Counted from the stretch's first letter, positions 12,161-22,380 are shown. The stretch: 64,000 nucleotides of DNA from Symsagittifera roscoffensis (GCF_963678635.1 NC_087069.1:54136635-54200634), one strand, 5' to 3'. Made by a program: numbers and translations. The notes: generated from the letters alone by a model not told the origin.

Positions 12161-15100
12161 TTAGCATATGCTCAGATAGTATTTTTTATGTAAGTAAACC
12201 TCTATGTCAGTCTCTGAAAATATCACATGCACAAGAGCGTACAACTCTCTCGGATGTAGCTTTCCCCTATTAGGATCGTATACTGGCAACGAGAGAGAGG
12301 TCACACCTCTCTCAACCAGGAAATCCCTAAGTCGAGTCAAGGCCAACACCAAGCTCTCCGGATTCACGTGTTGCCTATCAGTAGCTTTCGTAACCAAAAA
12401 ACACAAATATTTCCCTGGTATCTGTGATGCAACAGGGGGTAACGCTATCATTCCTCCTACACCCGGCCTCTGTTTCCATAAAAACTCGATATTCTTGTAC
12501 TCTCTTTTAAAGTCGGCCGCTAGTGCTGTTTTAAAGCTTACGTCCGCAGTTATCGCTATGGCGCACGTGCGTTCCGTGAGTATGAAATCGCTGTCCGTTA
12601 TAACGATATTGTTCGAATAGTGGTTCGGGAGATCAAAATACGATTCAAAGATTCGTCCAAAAGGTGGTTTCTTAGCATTCTCGCCCTCTGTCTCTAGTTC
12701 TCCGGTTTCCCTTGCCGATTTCAATTTTTTTATTATGAGATTTTCGGTGTGGGTGAGTCCTACCCCCACTCCCCGGACAAAAATATCCATCGACGTCCCC
12801 GTCGATCGCCCAAAGTCTAGGAGACCGAGGTTGGATTGTGGAACACGTAGAGGACCATCTGGGGCGACCCAGTTGGACTCGGTATTGTCATGACTGATGT
12901 ATTTGACGCCGTCTCTGTCGACGTCCTGAATCGTCAGGATCGTCTCTTTTGGATCTGTCGGCAGATCGTGGAGCCATTCGAGCACGCGCAAGTTTGTTAG
13001 TTCTTGCTCATGAGTCTGTTCCGCTTCTGGTTCGAACTCCACTTCCGGTTCTGATCGATCGTCGATCCAATCTTGATCCATATCGTTCACAAGGTCGATT
13101 TCTTCTAGCATTGCTACTTCGTCCAGCCCCACCAGCGAGTCTATGACATCACTCACTACTATCCGGTCTACAACGAAGTCCTCGCCATACGGATTGTATT
13201 TCTTCTGGTTTTTTCCCCTCTTACTTTGGCGTGTCTCCATAGTGAGCGGAAAGTCAGGCTGTATTCCTTTGTCAATTTCGGTTTGTTCCGGGCAATCCCA
13301 GTCTTCTTCGGTATAGGGTAGAGTTTCATCGTCCACCTCTACTCGCTCAGTCAACTCGAGATCCAGTGGTAGATCACAATTGTCCACCATCTCATTCCCG
13401 TCGTTCTTGTCGCGAGTACCCCTTTCATTCACTTCACAAGCAGGATCCACTATTAAATAGTCTCCCTCTTGCATGTCCGCTGGGATGCACCAATCCTCGG
13501 ACGAGGCGTTGTGTGGTTTGATATTCTCGTAATGAGCCGCTCTTCCGGTGCTCAGCCGATAAAAACGACCTCCTTGATGCACCTCTGTTATCTGAAATGG
13601 ACCACGCCATTTCTTTAATAGTTTCTTGGTTCCTTTTGGTGGAACCACTTCCTGGAACACCCAGACGTAATCGCCAACTGAGTAGGCTTTTGCATCGGCT
13701 GTTCTTTTATCAAACCTCCTTTTTTGTCTAATTTGCGCCTGTTGCGTATTCCTCCTGCATAAGTCATTGAGGTCCTGTTGTCTTCTAATAACGTCCCGCA
13801 CGTACGTTTGCGGTGCTGTCCTCTTCCCTTCATATTCAGGGTAGAAGAACGTTAACGGGAGTGCTTTTTCATGACCCGTCAGCATCATATGCGGACTTAT
13901 TCCCGTGGTGGAATGCTCCGTGCTGTTGTAAGCACCCATCACTTGCGGCAAGTGCTTGTCCCAGTCATCCATATAGCGTGAGCAGTAGACTCTCAACATG
14001 GATACCAGTGTGCGATTCTGCCTCTCGACTAGGCCATTCGTTTGCGGGTGATAAGTGGTCGAGTGGGCCTGCGCTACCTGCGACCTTTTCATTAACTCTT
14101 TCGTGAGATCACCTACGAATGCTTTGCCATTGTCCGATTGGAACGTGATGGGGCAGCCATGCCTTGCTATCCACACGTTTATCAAATGATCGCATGTTTC
14201 TTCTGCCGACGCTGTCATGCAGGGTGCTGCCTCCGCATACTTTGTAAAATGGTCGATCATTACCAGCACCTGATTATAGCCCGTTGCTGTCATGCAGATT
14301 TTCTGATGATCAATTTGCACCACTTCGTTGAAACCTGACGATTCTATTGACTGTAGGGGGAACCTTAGTTTCCTGGGATCCTTTGCCTGTTGACAAGACA
14401 GGCATGCGGCTATCCATTTCTCACAAGCCTTCTTCAATCCCGGCCATTCGAATCGTTTTTGTATCCTGTTATACACTTTGTCCACGCCTTGATGTCCCAT
14501 CTGATCATGTGAGCGAAAGAGCAATTCAGTCTGGTACAACTGTGGTAACACTATTGAATTGTATTTATAAAGGACCTTGTCCTCCTCCTTGCGCTTACAG
14601 GCTACGATTCCGTCCTTATTCAGGTACAACAAGTCTTTCCTCTTCAGGTAAAATTGCTTCAGGATTTTGTAGCTGTCTTCTTCTAAGTCTCCCTTGTCAG
14701 GTGCTCCATTCTCGATCCATCTTTTCAGACTGCTCGTCATTCTATCATTTCGTTGAGCCCTCAGGAGATCCGACAGCCTGTACCTGGCTTTCAAATACGT
14801 CTTCACCACGTTCATTTGCCCACTCATTATCTCCGGAGCATGAGCATCGTCCATCAACTTGACACACCATATCTTTTTCAAAGGCGTCGCTTCTTGCACA
14901 GATGGTTCCAGATTGGTACGGACGACCGTACCATGTGGCAGCAATCTGGTTGGGCGTTTTGAAACTGCTATCAGCTCGAGCTCGTCTGCGGCATTATCTA
15001 CTACAGTGCCCTCTTCATCTGAGGTGTATCTGTCCCTGTCTGGATCCTGATGTGTTTCTCGGTCCAGCCCACGCTGCTTCCAGTCTACCAATAAGGAGTG

Positions 15101-18100
15101 GATTGCGATCTCTGACACATCGGAATTGGAAGTTGTTTCAGACGTGTTATCCCCGGACTGGGGTCTCGAGTCACCACTTGAAACGACTGATTCCTCAACA
15201 TCATATTCCAAGTTGTCTGAGATGTTTCTTGACTCCCCGGACAAAACTCTGTCCATCGGTCGCTTTGAACCCGACTCCCCGGACAAAATTCTGCCCCTAG
15301 GTGGTCTAGTCAACCTCTCCCCGGACAAGTCGTCCTGCACGGGCTCAAAGGTGTCTGACTCATCAGAGGAGACGTCCTTGACTGGCTCGAAGGTGTCAGA
15401 CTCCCCGGACATTGTCTCGTCCATGGACGAACAATCTGGGCTTGGCTCATATTCCTCTTTTGCATCCGTGAAGTGCACTCTCCTCGTGAAGCTAGATTTC
15501 GACCTGATCCTGACTTCCTCAGTAGCTTGGTTTTGATTCGATGTTCCATATTCAGTGAACGAAGTTCTCAACAATACTTCTTTCGGCATCGAGGTCACCA
15601 GCTGGTTGACGATCGACCTGCAATCCCGTTCAACGCCTCGGCTGCGAATGGACACTGGCCTCTTCTCTGTTCTCTCGGTGACAGTCAACCTCTGCATGGT
15701 CTCCATCCATTCACGATCATGCCTATTCACTTCCCTATCCAACAAGTCACGGAGTTTTCCCATGACGTCCGGCGCCACGTTCACCGTCTTATTCAATAAA
15801 GCGATGCTGTTTATACCCAGCCTGGTCAGTTCTTGCTGTACCAAGTTGGATCGGACTAGCAGATCCAACGGAACGGGTTCGCCTCTGGCTAAAAGCTTTA
15901 TCTCCGCGGCCGTCTCCACTGGAAGATCAGGGTGTCCAGGTATAGGATGTCCTGATTTGTCTAACCACCTAGTAAGTGGCAGCTTATCGTAGGTTTCTTT
16001 GTCCAGAAAGGAAAACCCCTCTTTGATCTCTGATTGGTTAGCCTGCTTCTCCTCGAGGCGCTCATAAAATTCTGTCTTTTTACTGAGGCTATCTGCGTTC
16101 TGGTGCTTGTCACGGGTACGGTGCTCTATGATCATGTGGTATCCATCCAAGCGCACGATCCAACGACCAATGTAGCTTTGATCCATCGAATAGGTTTTCA
16201 GCCAGGCAAGGGCACGATTGTCCACACGTAACTTGAATGGAGCACTCCCCAGGTAGGCCCTGTATTTTTCCACGAACGTGATCACAGCAAACATCTCCGC
16301 TTTTGGTGCGCCGTACTTCATTTCAGTATCACTCAGGACTTTACTCCCGTAGGCTATCGGACGAAGAACCGTTCTCCCGTTCCACTCCTGCTCCTGGTGA
16401 AGTATGCCCGATATCGCAACCACTGATGCATCCGTGTCCAGCACGAACATTCCCTTCTCTGTTGGCATGCCGAGGACCGGTGCCTCGCAAAGTTCACGCT
16501 TGATGTTTTCAAATGAAACTTGTGCCTCATCAGTCCAGGTGAACTTTTTGCCCTTGTTTCTCATCAGCCTCTGCATGGGGTATATTTTGTCAGCATACCC
16601 CTTGATGAACTCACGATAATAATTGGCGAATCCCAGAAAACTCATCAACTGTGTATCTGTTTTAGGTGCCTTCCAGGTCAACACCACTTCAACCGCTTCA
16701 GGATCTGGTCTCACTCCATGTTTGTCAACCAGGCGGCCCAAATACTTTATGGAATCCCTGAGGATTTCACACTTAGAGGGTTTGCATTTCAGACCCGCCT
16801 GCTTCATGCAAGAAAACACCTCCTCCAACCTCTCTATGTGGTCTTCTAGGGTTGGTGTTGCAATCACAACATCATCGACATAACACATGATGAGATTCCC
16901 GTATTTCTTAGTGACGCTCGTGAGTGCCTGAGCCATCAGTCGCTGGAATGTGGCCGTCGCGTTGCACAATCCGAATGGCATCCTCTTCCACTGGAACAGT
17001 CCCAGCTCACACGCGAAACCTGTTTTCTCTCGATCTTGCTTTCTGAGTGGCACTTGCCAGAATGCTGAGCCCAAATCCAACGTCGTGAAGAACTTAGCGT
17101 CTCCCAGCTTGGATAGGCTCTCATCGATGCGGGGAATGGGGTATGCGTCTTTTATAGTCACTGCGTTCAGATAACGGAAATCACAACAAAACCTGAGTTG
17201 CCCCCCTTTCTTTTTCGCCATGACCACGCCACAGGCCCATGGGGACTTCGACGGCTCAATCATGTCGTACTCCATTAACATTTCAATTTCCTTCCTACAC
17301 GCTTCTGACTTATTTGGGGTCATTCTTCTCGCCCCTTCCCTATGAGGTACCGAGCCCTCTTCTATCTCAATCTCGTGCTCTACAAAATTGCAACAACCTA
17401 TATCGGCCTTATGCTTTGAAAAAACGTCTGCGTTCCGATCTAGCACCGCCCTGAGCGAATCTAGTTCCTTGTCAGATATTTTACCCTTCAGATGTTCTAT
17501 CTCAGGTAGGACAGGCCTATTCGCTGCTAACTCTGCTTCCGTCGGCCTCTCAGGAAAGTTGGAACAACTAGACAGCCCATCATCTGTTTCCGACTTCATT
17601 GAAAACAATTTCCTAGAAGATTTCAATTCAATTACTCTTTTCATTATACATTCTTGGTTCGCATGTAATGGACATTTAGTTACGTCAAACTTCTTCAAGT
17701 TCTCCACACTCAGAAAGTCTGTGTTCAGAGGCAAAGCGTAGCCAAGTTTCTTTCCCCTCTGTATTGTCACTGTTGTTGCTTCTGTGTTCAATAACACACT
17801 CACACACAGTCCGCTCTGAGTGAGCGAGAAGCTTCTTCCTAAAATAGCCGAGCTTTTACTGTTTGGATTTGGTACCAGACACACCTGTCTGTCATTGCTG
17901 AGTTCATTCAAGTTCCTCATCCTAAACGTTGCTATTACGGCTTGGTTCGGTTTTAATCTAACTTTTCGATCCAGAAAAATCGGCACCTTGGCCTGATTAA
18001 TTAAGATCTTATTAAGGGGTCTTTTCTCATACTTTCTTTCAGGATCCCTGATCCTAATCAATCCGTCATTGAGATCTATCGTGACGTCAAAGTTGCGAAC

Positions 18101-21100
18101 GAAATCCCTTCCTAGGATGAACTGGTCGGATTCGTCCAAATTCTCTACTACTAGGAAGCTCATCCAAAGATGTCTCCCTCCGAGCTGCAGTGAGATGATC
18201 GGGGTTCGCCCGGTGACATAGATCGCTCCCTGATTGGCAGCTGCCAACCTGATGTTTGTCGGTATGAGATCCGACCTCTCAAAACCCATGTCGGTCCAAG
18301 TTTTGACTGGCATGACACTGACTACTGCTCCCGTGTCTAGCAGTCCCTTTACTGAAAGCTGTCTGCCTTGCACGTCCAGAACGTGTGCGGCCAGATCTGC
18401 CTCGCAACCAATATGCACAGCATCTTGCTCGAGCATCGCGTTGTGTCCGATTCGTCTGACCTTCAGTTCCTCTTGACCAATGTATATCCGGCCAACCTGA
18501 TCGTTCGCATCAGTTATGTGAGCTTTCGTGTAGATATTGATGCCATCCACGTTCATCAGAATCGGGTAAGGGCCATGGACATCGATATAATGTCCGTCCA
18601 CTTTCATCAGCCTCGGACCTCCCGTTGTGAGCAGCGCTCGCACTGCCCTGGAGTCCAGTTTGGGATCCTTCTCCTTCAGGTAGTCGGCATAGATGTCCAG
18701 GTGGACCAGTGTAATCTCGGATGGCTCGCTCAGGTTCTTGACCACCTGGTGCCCTGCGACTGAGATGATAGACATTATTTTGGTCCCTGCCTTCGTCATG
18801 CCGAAAGTCTTGCCAGATATAACGTTCAGTTTTAGTCCCTGTTTCTTGGGCTCTTTTTCATCTTCTGCTCTTGTCGTCTTACTCAGGACATTAAGACTTT
18901 CCCGAAGATCTGTGCTCTCCAGCTCCGACCTTACCCATTGCTCCACTTCTTTCGTGGCAAGGTCCTGTTTGACATTCTGCAGCGCTGTCCTTGCCGCCAG
19001 GCCGTAATCCACCTTGAGTGGACTAGACGACTCTGCTTCGAGGTTCGAGGCTACCACCTCGTCAGGCCATGTCTTAACCTTTTTGGTCGCAAAGGTGCTC
19101 GGTGTCGTTTCCTTTCTCCGAGATTCAGCCTCGTTCATCAGACGTGCTCGACTGGCCTTGACACCCGAAAGCGCCTCTTCGTGGCGGGGGTGTTTCGCGT
19201 CCGCTACTGCGTCCCAAAATTGAGTACAATCCGACTTGAAGTGTCCCTCCAAATTACAGAAGAAACACCTCGGACCATATTTCATGATGAGCCCTCTCAC
19301 GTACTCTTCATGATCCTCGTCGGTCGCGTCAGCGTCCTCGAGAAAGTAGCCTATGGCCTTCATGTTCTGTTTGTATGCAGAACACGCAGAAACGTGATGG
19401 TCCATCGAACCACAATTCGCACACGACCTCCTCTTGTCCATGTCATCGCGAGGTTTGTACCAACTGGAATTCGCACCAGTGTTTGTCCCGCTATAGTTGC
19501 CATAATTGCTGTAACGGTTTTGCGCCCTCGGCTTTATCAGTAAATACTCGCGTGACTTCATACGCAAGTCGTCGGGCGTGGGTACCTGGTCAAGCGACAG
19601 GGTGAAGTGAGTGGCCAACATCGTCTTCAACTCCTCACTCCTTACACCATCCATGAACTTCGAAGCGATCGCCAAGTTTCGTTCGGATATTCTCTCATCC
19701 GGGTTGCTCCTCCTCCTGAGCAATTCAAGGTCGTCCAAGAATTTATCTATTGATTCTTCATCTCTCTGACGCCTCTTCTCGAACTTCACCATGGCCTGGT
19801 GCCCTTGTACCCCAGAGCCGAAACGATTCAGCAGGATGTCGAATATCTTGCGAGCGCTATCCCTCTCATTGGCTCTTTTCGCCATTACACAATTTAGTGC
19901 AGTACCCTCCAAGTTGCTCGTCAGCGCGCTGCACTCTTGTTTCTTGGAGAGATTCTCTTCCTCAAAGTGTAACTTCATCACCTCTATCCAAGTATCAATG
20001 CAGCCGTCCGACTCGTCTTTATATGACTTTGGCTTTTTCAGTGTTCTTCTTGACCTCTCTCCTCTCTCGGTTGACTTCGAGAGCTTGGTGATGAATGTTT
20101 CAAGAGATCTGTTCAGAGGCTCAAACATCGAGGCATACATCGTTGTGTCTTGTGAGACTGTAGTCAGATCTGGTACTGAACTGACTTGTGGCACGGTTGG
20201 CAATCTTGTCTCCGGGGTGGCATCTGCCTCCGGTGGGACTGGATTTGTCCAGCCAGGCCTCTGCGGGGCTGCCCTTGGCCGCTCCTTGTTTCTATGTTCG
20301 TAGTTCGTTCTCGAGCCTTGCTGGGCTCTGGCACTGTTGCCCGTACCATCTCCAACATTCGCATGGCGTGAGCGCTCCCTTGAGTTGGAATGCTCCTGCC
20401 AACTATTCCCATTCAGGATCGCGTCAAGCTTCCGCATCATCAAGTCAGATTTGGCGTCCAACCTCCTTTCCAGGCCAGTCATCGTTTGGGCGTAGGTATT
20501 ATCATGATCATTCAACAATCGCTCGATCTCTCTTGTCATCCTAGCCTCTCTTTCCTCTGACTCTTTGTTTGCCTGTGCCAGGCTCTCGGCCAGGCATTGA
20601 TCGGTGTCACGAATCAATCGAGCCTGATCAAACCTCGCCTGCGACTTCACGTGCGTTAGCTCATCTTTCAAATTCTCTCGACCATGGTGAGCTCTCTCGT
20701 CAACTTGATCTATCCTCTTAGTCATGTCTCGCCTCAATTCATCCAGGCCATTCATCACACCAGCGAACATATCACTTATGTCACCAGCTGCCCCCAATGG
20801 CGGGGTTAGCCCCAGAGAAGACGAGGTCAGCTGCGGCGGTAGCCTAGTACTCGATGACGCACCGTCCTTTTGCTTGTGCATTGACGTCATTAGTCTGTCA
20901 AACGTTGATGATGCTCCCATCGTTATCCCATCTGACATGGGTCTGGTCGGCGAGACTGATGACGCCTTCCTGCTCTTCTCGTTCCTTGGGCACGGTGTGA
21001 AGTTCACATCCGGATGGGTTATCTCCGGGTAGTCATCACTGGAAGTCAAACCTACGGTTGGTAGTGACGCCATGCGTTCGTCGTACAAGGACTTCCAACT

Positions 21101-21643
21101 CTTCTTGGCCTTCGAGAACGTCTGCTCTTTACCCGGACTCATACTCGACATCATCGCGTTGTTACTCTGTTTGGCCAAGGATGAGTGTGCACTTGTCAGA
21201 TGTGAAGGTTCCCTTCTCCATTTATAGCTCTTAGTCTCTGACTTGGACATTCCCCTGTACAACACCTCCTCCCGAGGTTCGACCTCGGAACGCTCCGAGG
21301 TCTCCTCTGTCCTCTCGACTTCCTCTCGTTCGAGGACCCCGTCTGGCTCAAAGTCGGGTCGAATGAGCGTTCGCTCCCCTTCGTCAAAGGGATCCACCGG
21401 CGTTTCGCTCGCAGGCTCGGCCTCGGCGCTCCGCCCTTGATTGCCATCAAGGTTTTTCTCGCTCCTTAGTCTCATTTCGATCACTGAAAGATCAGGTTGA
21501 CCTTTAGTCGATTCGTCTTCAGCAAACGCGTCGGAAGCGCTGCTAAACGAGGTTTGGCTACGCCTAGTTCTAAATTTCCGCGTGCTTCCCTTGCTTAGCC
21601 TGGGAATTTTAGTAGTCGATCCTAACGAGTCCCTGCGCTGCAT
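12161..21643 (-). CDS. gag-pol: Gag-Pol polyprotein with C-terminal macro-like domain (about 3160 aa)
   Basis: A single frame encodes all structural and enzymatic parts. I start at the first ATG (21643); the frame is open 20 codons further but without ATG. Order by residue: a Ser/Arg-rich N-terminal region; a capsid-like region about 530-680; two CCHC zinc knuckles (CANCGSMDHHVSAC at 741 and CFFCNLEGHFKSDC at 793); a retropepsin with DTGA at 1103 and ILGRD at 1176; reverse transcriptase with YVDD at 1588; RNase H with DTDAS at 1736; a linker of about 400 residues with tandem 15-residue repeats; integrase with HHCC finger (HDQMGH at 2379, then CLSC) and D2445, D2504, E2540 (D,D-35-E); a GPF motif near 2680; an acidic linker; a macro-like domain about 3010-3158. 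Gag and Pol share one frame, so no frameshift or stop suppression is needed; Gag would have to be released by proteolysis. Both the macro module and the length are unusual. Confidence 0.95.
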   Translation of the reverse strand: MQRRDSLGSTTKIPRLSKGSTRKFRTRRSQTSFSSASDAFAEDESTKGQPDLSVIEMRLRSEKNLDGNQGRSAEAEPASETPVDPFDEGERTLIRPDFEPDGVLEREEVERTEETSERSEVEPREEVLYRGMSKSETKSYKWRREPSHLTSAHSSLAKQSNNAMMSSMSPGKEQTFSKAKKSWKSLYDERMASLPTVGLTSSDDYPEITHPDVNFTPCPRNEKSRKASSVSPTRPMSDGITMGASSTFDRLMTSMHKQKDGASSSTRLPPQLTSSSLGLTPPLGAAGDISDMFAGVMNGLDELRRDMTKRIDQVDERAHHGRENLKDELTHVKSQARFDQARLIRDTDQCLAESLAQANKESEEREARMTREIERLLNDHDNTYAQTMTGLERRLDAKSDLMMRKLDAILNGNSWQEHSNSRERSRHANVGDGTGNSARAQQGSRTNYEHRNKERPRAAPQRPGWTNPVPPEADATPETRLPTVPQVSSVPDLTTVSQDTTMYASMFEPLNRSLETFITKLSKSTERGERSRRTLKKPKSYKDESDGCIDTWIEVMKLHFEEENLSKKQECSALTSNLEGTALNCVMAKRANERDSARKIFDILLNRFGSGVQGHQAMVKFEKRRQRDEESIDKFLDDLELLRRRSNPDERISERNLAIASKFMDGVRSEELKTMLATHFTLSLDQVPTPDDLRMKSREYLLIKPRAQNRYSNYGNYSGTNTGANSSWYKPRDDMDKRRSCANCGSMDHHVSACSAYKQNMKAIGYFLEDADATDEDHEEYVRGLIMKYGPRCFFCNLEGHFKSDCTQFWDAVADAKHPRHEEALSGVKASRARLMNEAESRRKETTPSTFATKKVKTWPDEVVASNLEAESSSPLKVDYGLAARTALQNVKQDLATKEVEQWVRSELESTDLRESLNVLSKTTRAEDEKEPKKQGLKLNVISGKTFGMTKAGTKIMSIISVAGHQVVKNLSEPSEITLVHLDIYADYLKEKDPKLDSRAVRALLTTGGPRLMKVDGHYIDVHGPYPILMNVDGINIYTKAHITDANDQVGRIYIGQEELKVRRIGHNAMLEQDAVHIGCEADLAAHVLDVQGRQLSVKGLLDTGAVVSVMPVKTWTDMGFERSDLIPTNIRLAAANQGAIYVTGRTPIISLQLGGRHLWMSFLVVENLDESDQFILGRDFVRNFDVTIDLNDGLIRIRDPERKYEKRPLNKILINQAKVPIFLDRKVRLKPNQAVIATFRMRNLNELSNDRQVCLVPNPNSKSSAILGRSFSLTQSGLCVSVLLNTEATTVTIQRGKKLGYALPLNTDFLSVENLKKFDVTKCPLHANQECIMKRVIELKSSRKLFSMKSETDDGLSSCSNFPERPTEAELAANRPVLPEIEHLKGKISDKELDSLRAVLDRNADVFSKHKADIGCCNFVEHEIEIEEGSVPHREGARRMTPNKSEACRKEIEMLMEYDMIEPSKSPWACGVVMAKKKGGQLRFCCDFRYLNAVTIKDAYPIPRIDESLSKLGDAKFFTTLDLGSAFWQVPLRKQDREKTGFACELGLFQWKRMPFGLCNATATFQRLMAQALTSVTKKYGNLIMCYVDDVVIATPTLEDHIERLEEVFSCMKQAGLKCKPSKCEILRDSIKYLGRLVDKHGVRPDPEAVEVVLTWKAPKTDTQLMSFLGFANYYREFIKGYADKIYPMQRLMRNKGKKFTWTDEAQVSFENIKRELCEAPVLGMPTEKGMFVLDTDASVVAISGILHQEQEWNGRTVLRPIAYGSKVLSDTEMKYGAPKAEMFAVITFVEKYRAYLGSAPFKLRVDNRALAWLKTYSMDQSYIGRWIVRLDGYHMIIEHRTRDKHQNADSLSKKTEFYERLEEKQANQSEIKEGFSFLDKETYDKLPLTRWLDKSGHPIPGHPDLPVETAAEIKLLARGEPVPLDLLVRSNLVQQELTRLGINSIALLNKTVNVAPDVMGKLRDLLDREVNRHDREWMETMQRLTVTERTEKRPVSIRSRGVERDCRSIVNQLVTSMPKEVLLRTSFTEYGTSNQNQATEEVRIRSKSSFTRRVHFTDAKEEYEPSPDCSSMDETMSGESDTFEPVKDVSSDESDTFEPVQDDLSGERLTRPPRGRILSGESGSKRPMDRVLSGESRNISDNLEYDVEESVVSSGDSRPQSGDNTSETTSNSDVSEIAIHSLLVDWKQRGLDRETHQDPDRDRYTSDEEGTVVDNAADELELIAVSKRPTRLLPHGTVVRTNLEPSVQEATPLKKIWCVKLMDDAHAPEIMSGQMNVVKTYLKARYRLSDLLRAQRNDRMTSSLKRWIENGAPDKGDLEEDSYKILKQFYLKRKDLLYLNKDGIVACKRKEEDKVLYKYNSIVLPQLYQTELLFRSHDQMGHQGVDKVYNRIQKRFEWPGLKKACEKWIAACLSCQQAKDPRKLRFPLQSIESSGFNEVVQIDHQKICMTATGYNQVLVMIDHFTKYAEAAPCMTASAEETCDHLINVWIARHGCPITFQSDNGKAFVGDLTKELMKRSQVAQAHSTTYHPQTNGLVERQNRTLVSMLRVYCSRYMDDWDKHLPQVMGAYNSTEHSTTGISPHMMLTGHEKALPLTFFYPEYEGKRTAPQTYVRDVIRRQQDLNDLCRRNTQQAQIRQKRRFDKRTADAKAYSVGDYVWVFQEVVPPKGTKKLLKKWRGPFQITEVHQGGRFYRLSTGRAAHYENIKPHNASSEDWCIPADMQEGDYLIVDPACEVNERGTRDKNDGNEMVDNCDLPLDLELTERVEVDDETLPYTEEDWDCPEQTEIDKGIQPDFPLTMETRQSKRGKNQKKYNPYGEDFVVDRIVVSDVIDSLVGLDEVAMLEEIDLVNDMDQDWIDDRSEPEVEFEPEAEQTHEQELTNLRVLEWLHDLPTDPKETILTIQDVDRDGVKYISHDNTESNWVAPDGPLRVPQSNLGLLDFGRSTGTSMDIFVRGVGVGLTHTENLIIKKLKSARETGELETEGENAKKPPFGRIFESYFDLPNHYSNNIVITDSDFILTERTCAIAITADVSFKTALAADFKREYKNIEFLWKQRPGVGGMIALPPVASQIPGKYLCFLVTKATDRQHVNPESLVLALTRLRDFLVERGVTSLSLPVYDPNRGKLHPRELYALVHVIFSETDIEVYLHKKYYLSIC
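12164..12625 (-). other. Macro-like domain (TARG1/OARD1-type) at the C terminus of Pol
   Basis: The last 150 or so residues have the order of strands and helices of a macro domain, the ADP-ribose-binding fold, and most resemble the TARG1/OARD1 and Poa1p group. A strand with AIAITADVSF is followed by a helix (ALAADFKREYKN). Then come GGMIALPP, GKYLCFLVTKATDR, a helix (ESLVLALTRLRDFLVERG), VTSLSLPVYDPNRGKL, a further helix (RELYALVHVIFSE) and a final strand TDIEVYL. The loop after LSLP, which in TARG1 carries a glycine-rich turn and a catalytic Asp, reads VYDPNRG, so that Asp aligns with Gly and catalysis looks doubtful. The module may bind rather than cleave ADP-ribose. The family call comes from remembered features of the family and needs a profile or structure comparison. 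Confidence 0.7.
12768..12780 (-). promoter_or_regulatory. Internal polypurine-tract-like site in pol
   Basis: In element orientation it reads TTGTCCGGGGAGT followed by GGGGGTAGGA, a longer purine run than the tract beside the 3' LTR. The flank that follows on the plus strand (CCATCGACG...GATCGC) resembles the flank of the terminal tract at 8853. It could prime an extra plus-strand start, or be only a coding coincidence. Confidence 0.3.
15226..15425 (-). repeat. Tandem 42-45 bp repeats in the pol linker (LSGES repeats)
   Basis: Between RNase H and integrase the protein has about five copies of a 14-15 residue unit beginning (M/L)SGES or a variant, two of them continuing DTFEPV. On the plus strand, CTCCCCGGACA occurs at about 15232, 15274, 15316 and 15401, spaced 42-45 bp or twice that. 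At DNA level each unit thus carries the same TTGTCCGGGGAG motif found next to the 3' LTR. Confidence 0.8.
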
Positions 21644-22084
21644 AGTTTTGTACAAAATGAAAGTATTCGTAATTTGATGGCAATGCAAACGTACCACAAA
21701 CAAGATCTAGTTAAATCACTTAACGCTGCCTACTCGATTCCGTCAGTATCAAAATGTCTCTTAGATCTCTCACGACTAAATTAGTGACTCAGCTAAAGTT
21801 ACACACAGGGTCTACCCAGTATTGATATAATGCTAACTCAACCCGGTTGTATAGTATAACAGTATCACTAAGTTTCCACAAGATATAATCGACACACAAA
21901 ACACAATCGATAATCAGATAAGAATATCCTACAGGTGACAGCGACCTTTTGTCAGTATCAATTTATCGCCGCACAATTTATCAAGTCACTGCTTTGTTAA
22001 AATTAAACAATCTTCGATAAAAAGCAGTGATGATTCAGAAATAGATAAATAAAACTTAGTCTTAAAGAAAAAGACTTCCCCCAA

Positions 22085-22380
22085 TCGGAACGATCCGAAA
22101 GAACGAAGCCCAGGACACAGTCTTCTCAAGTGGGTGTGTATTTGCCTAATACACCCACCGAGGTCTTCTTTTAGGTGTCCTGCGATTGCCCGAGCTGTCC
22201 TACTAAGTAGCTCAAGGCAACCTCTTGGTCGAAAATTCGTCAAATCTATGAAAAAGCTCTCCCACACTCGGACTGCTCCAAGTGCACGAGAGTAGGGAAC
22301 AATTCTTCTTCTCAAGTGGGTGTGTATTTGCTTAATACACCCACCGAGGTCTTCCTTTATTTGTTCCCGGATTGCCCGAA
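22085..22380 (-). ncRNA. Tandem structured RNA element in the retrotransposon leader
   Basis: Two homologous copies lie 186 bp apart. Each has an inner hairpin (22130-22158 and 22316-22344) with stem GTGGGTGT-g-TATT / AATACACCCAC and a 5-base loop. Each is enclosed by an 8-bp outer stem: CAGGACAC / GTGTCCTG (22111-22118 with 22175-22182), and GGGAACAA / TTGTTCCC (22295-22302 with 22361-22368). The outer stems differ at four of eight pairs, and each change is compensated on the other arm. Such covariation in otherwise similar repeats is direct evidence of RNA pairing. The copies also lie in one open minus-strand frame (21986-22414, 142 codons) that encodes similar 62-residue repeats, but it has no ATG. 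Dimerisation, packaging or translation initiation are possible roles. Confidence 0.65.
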
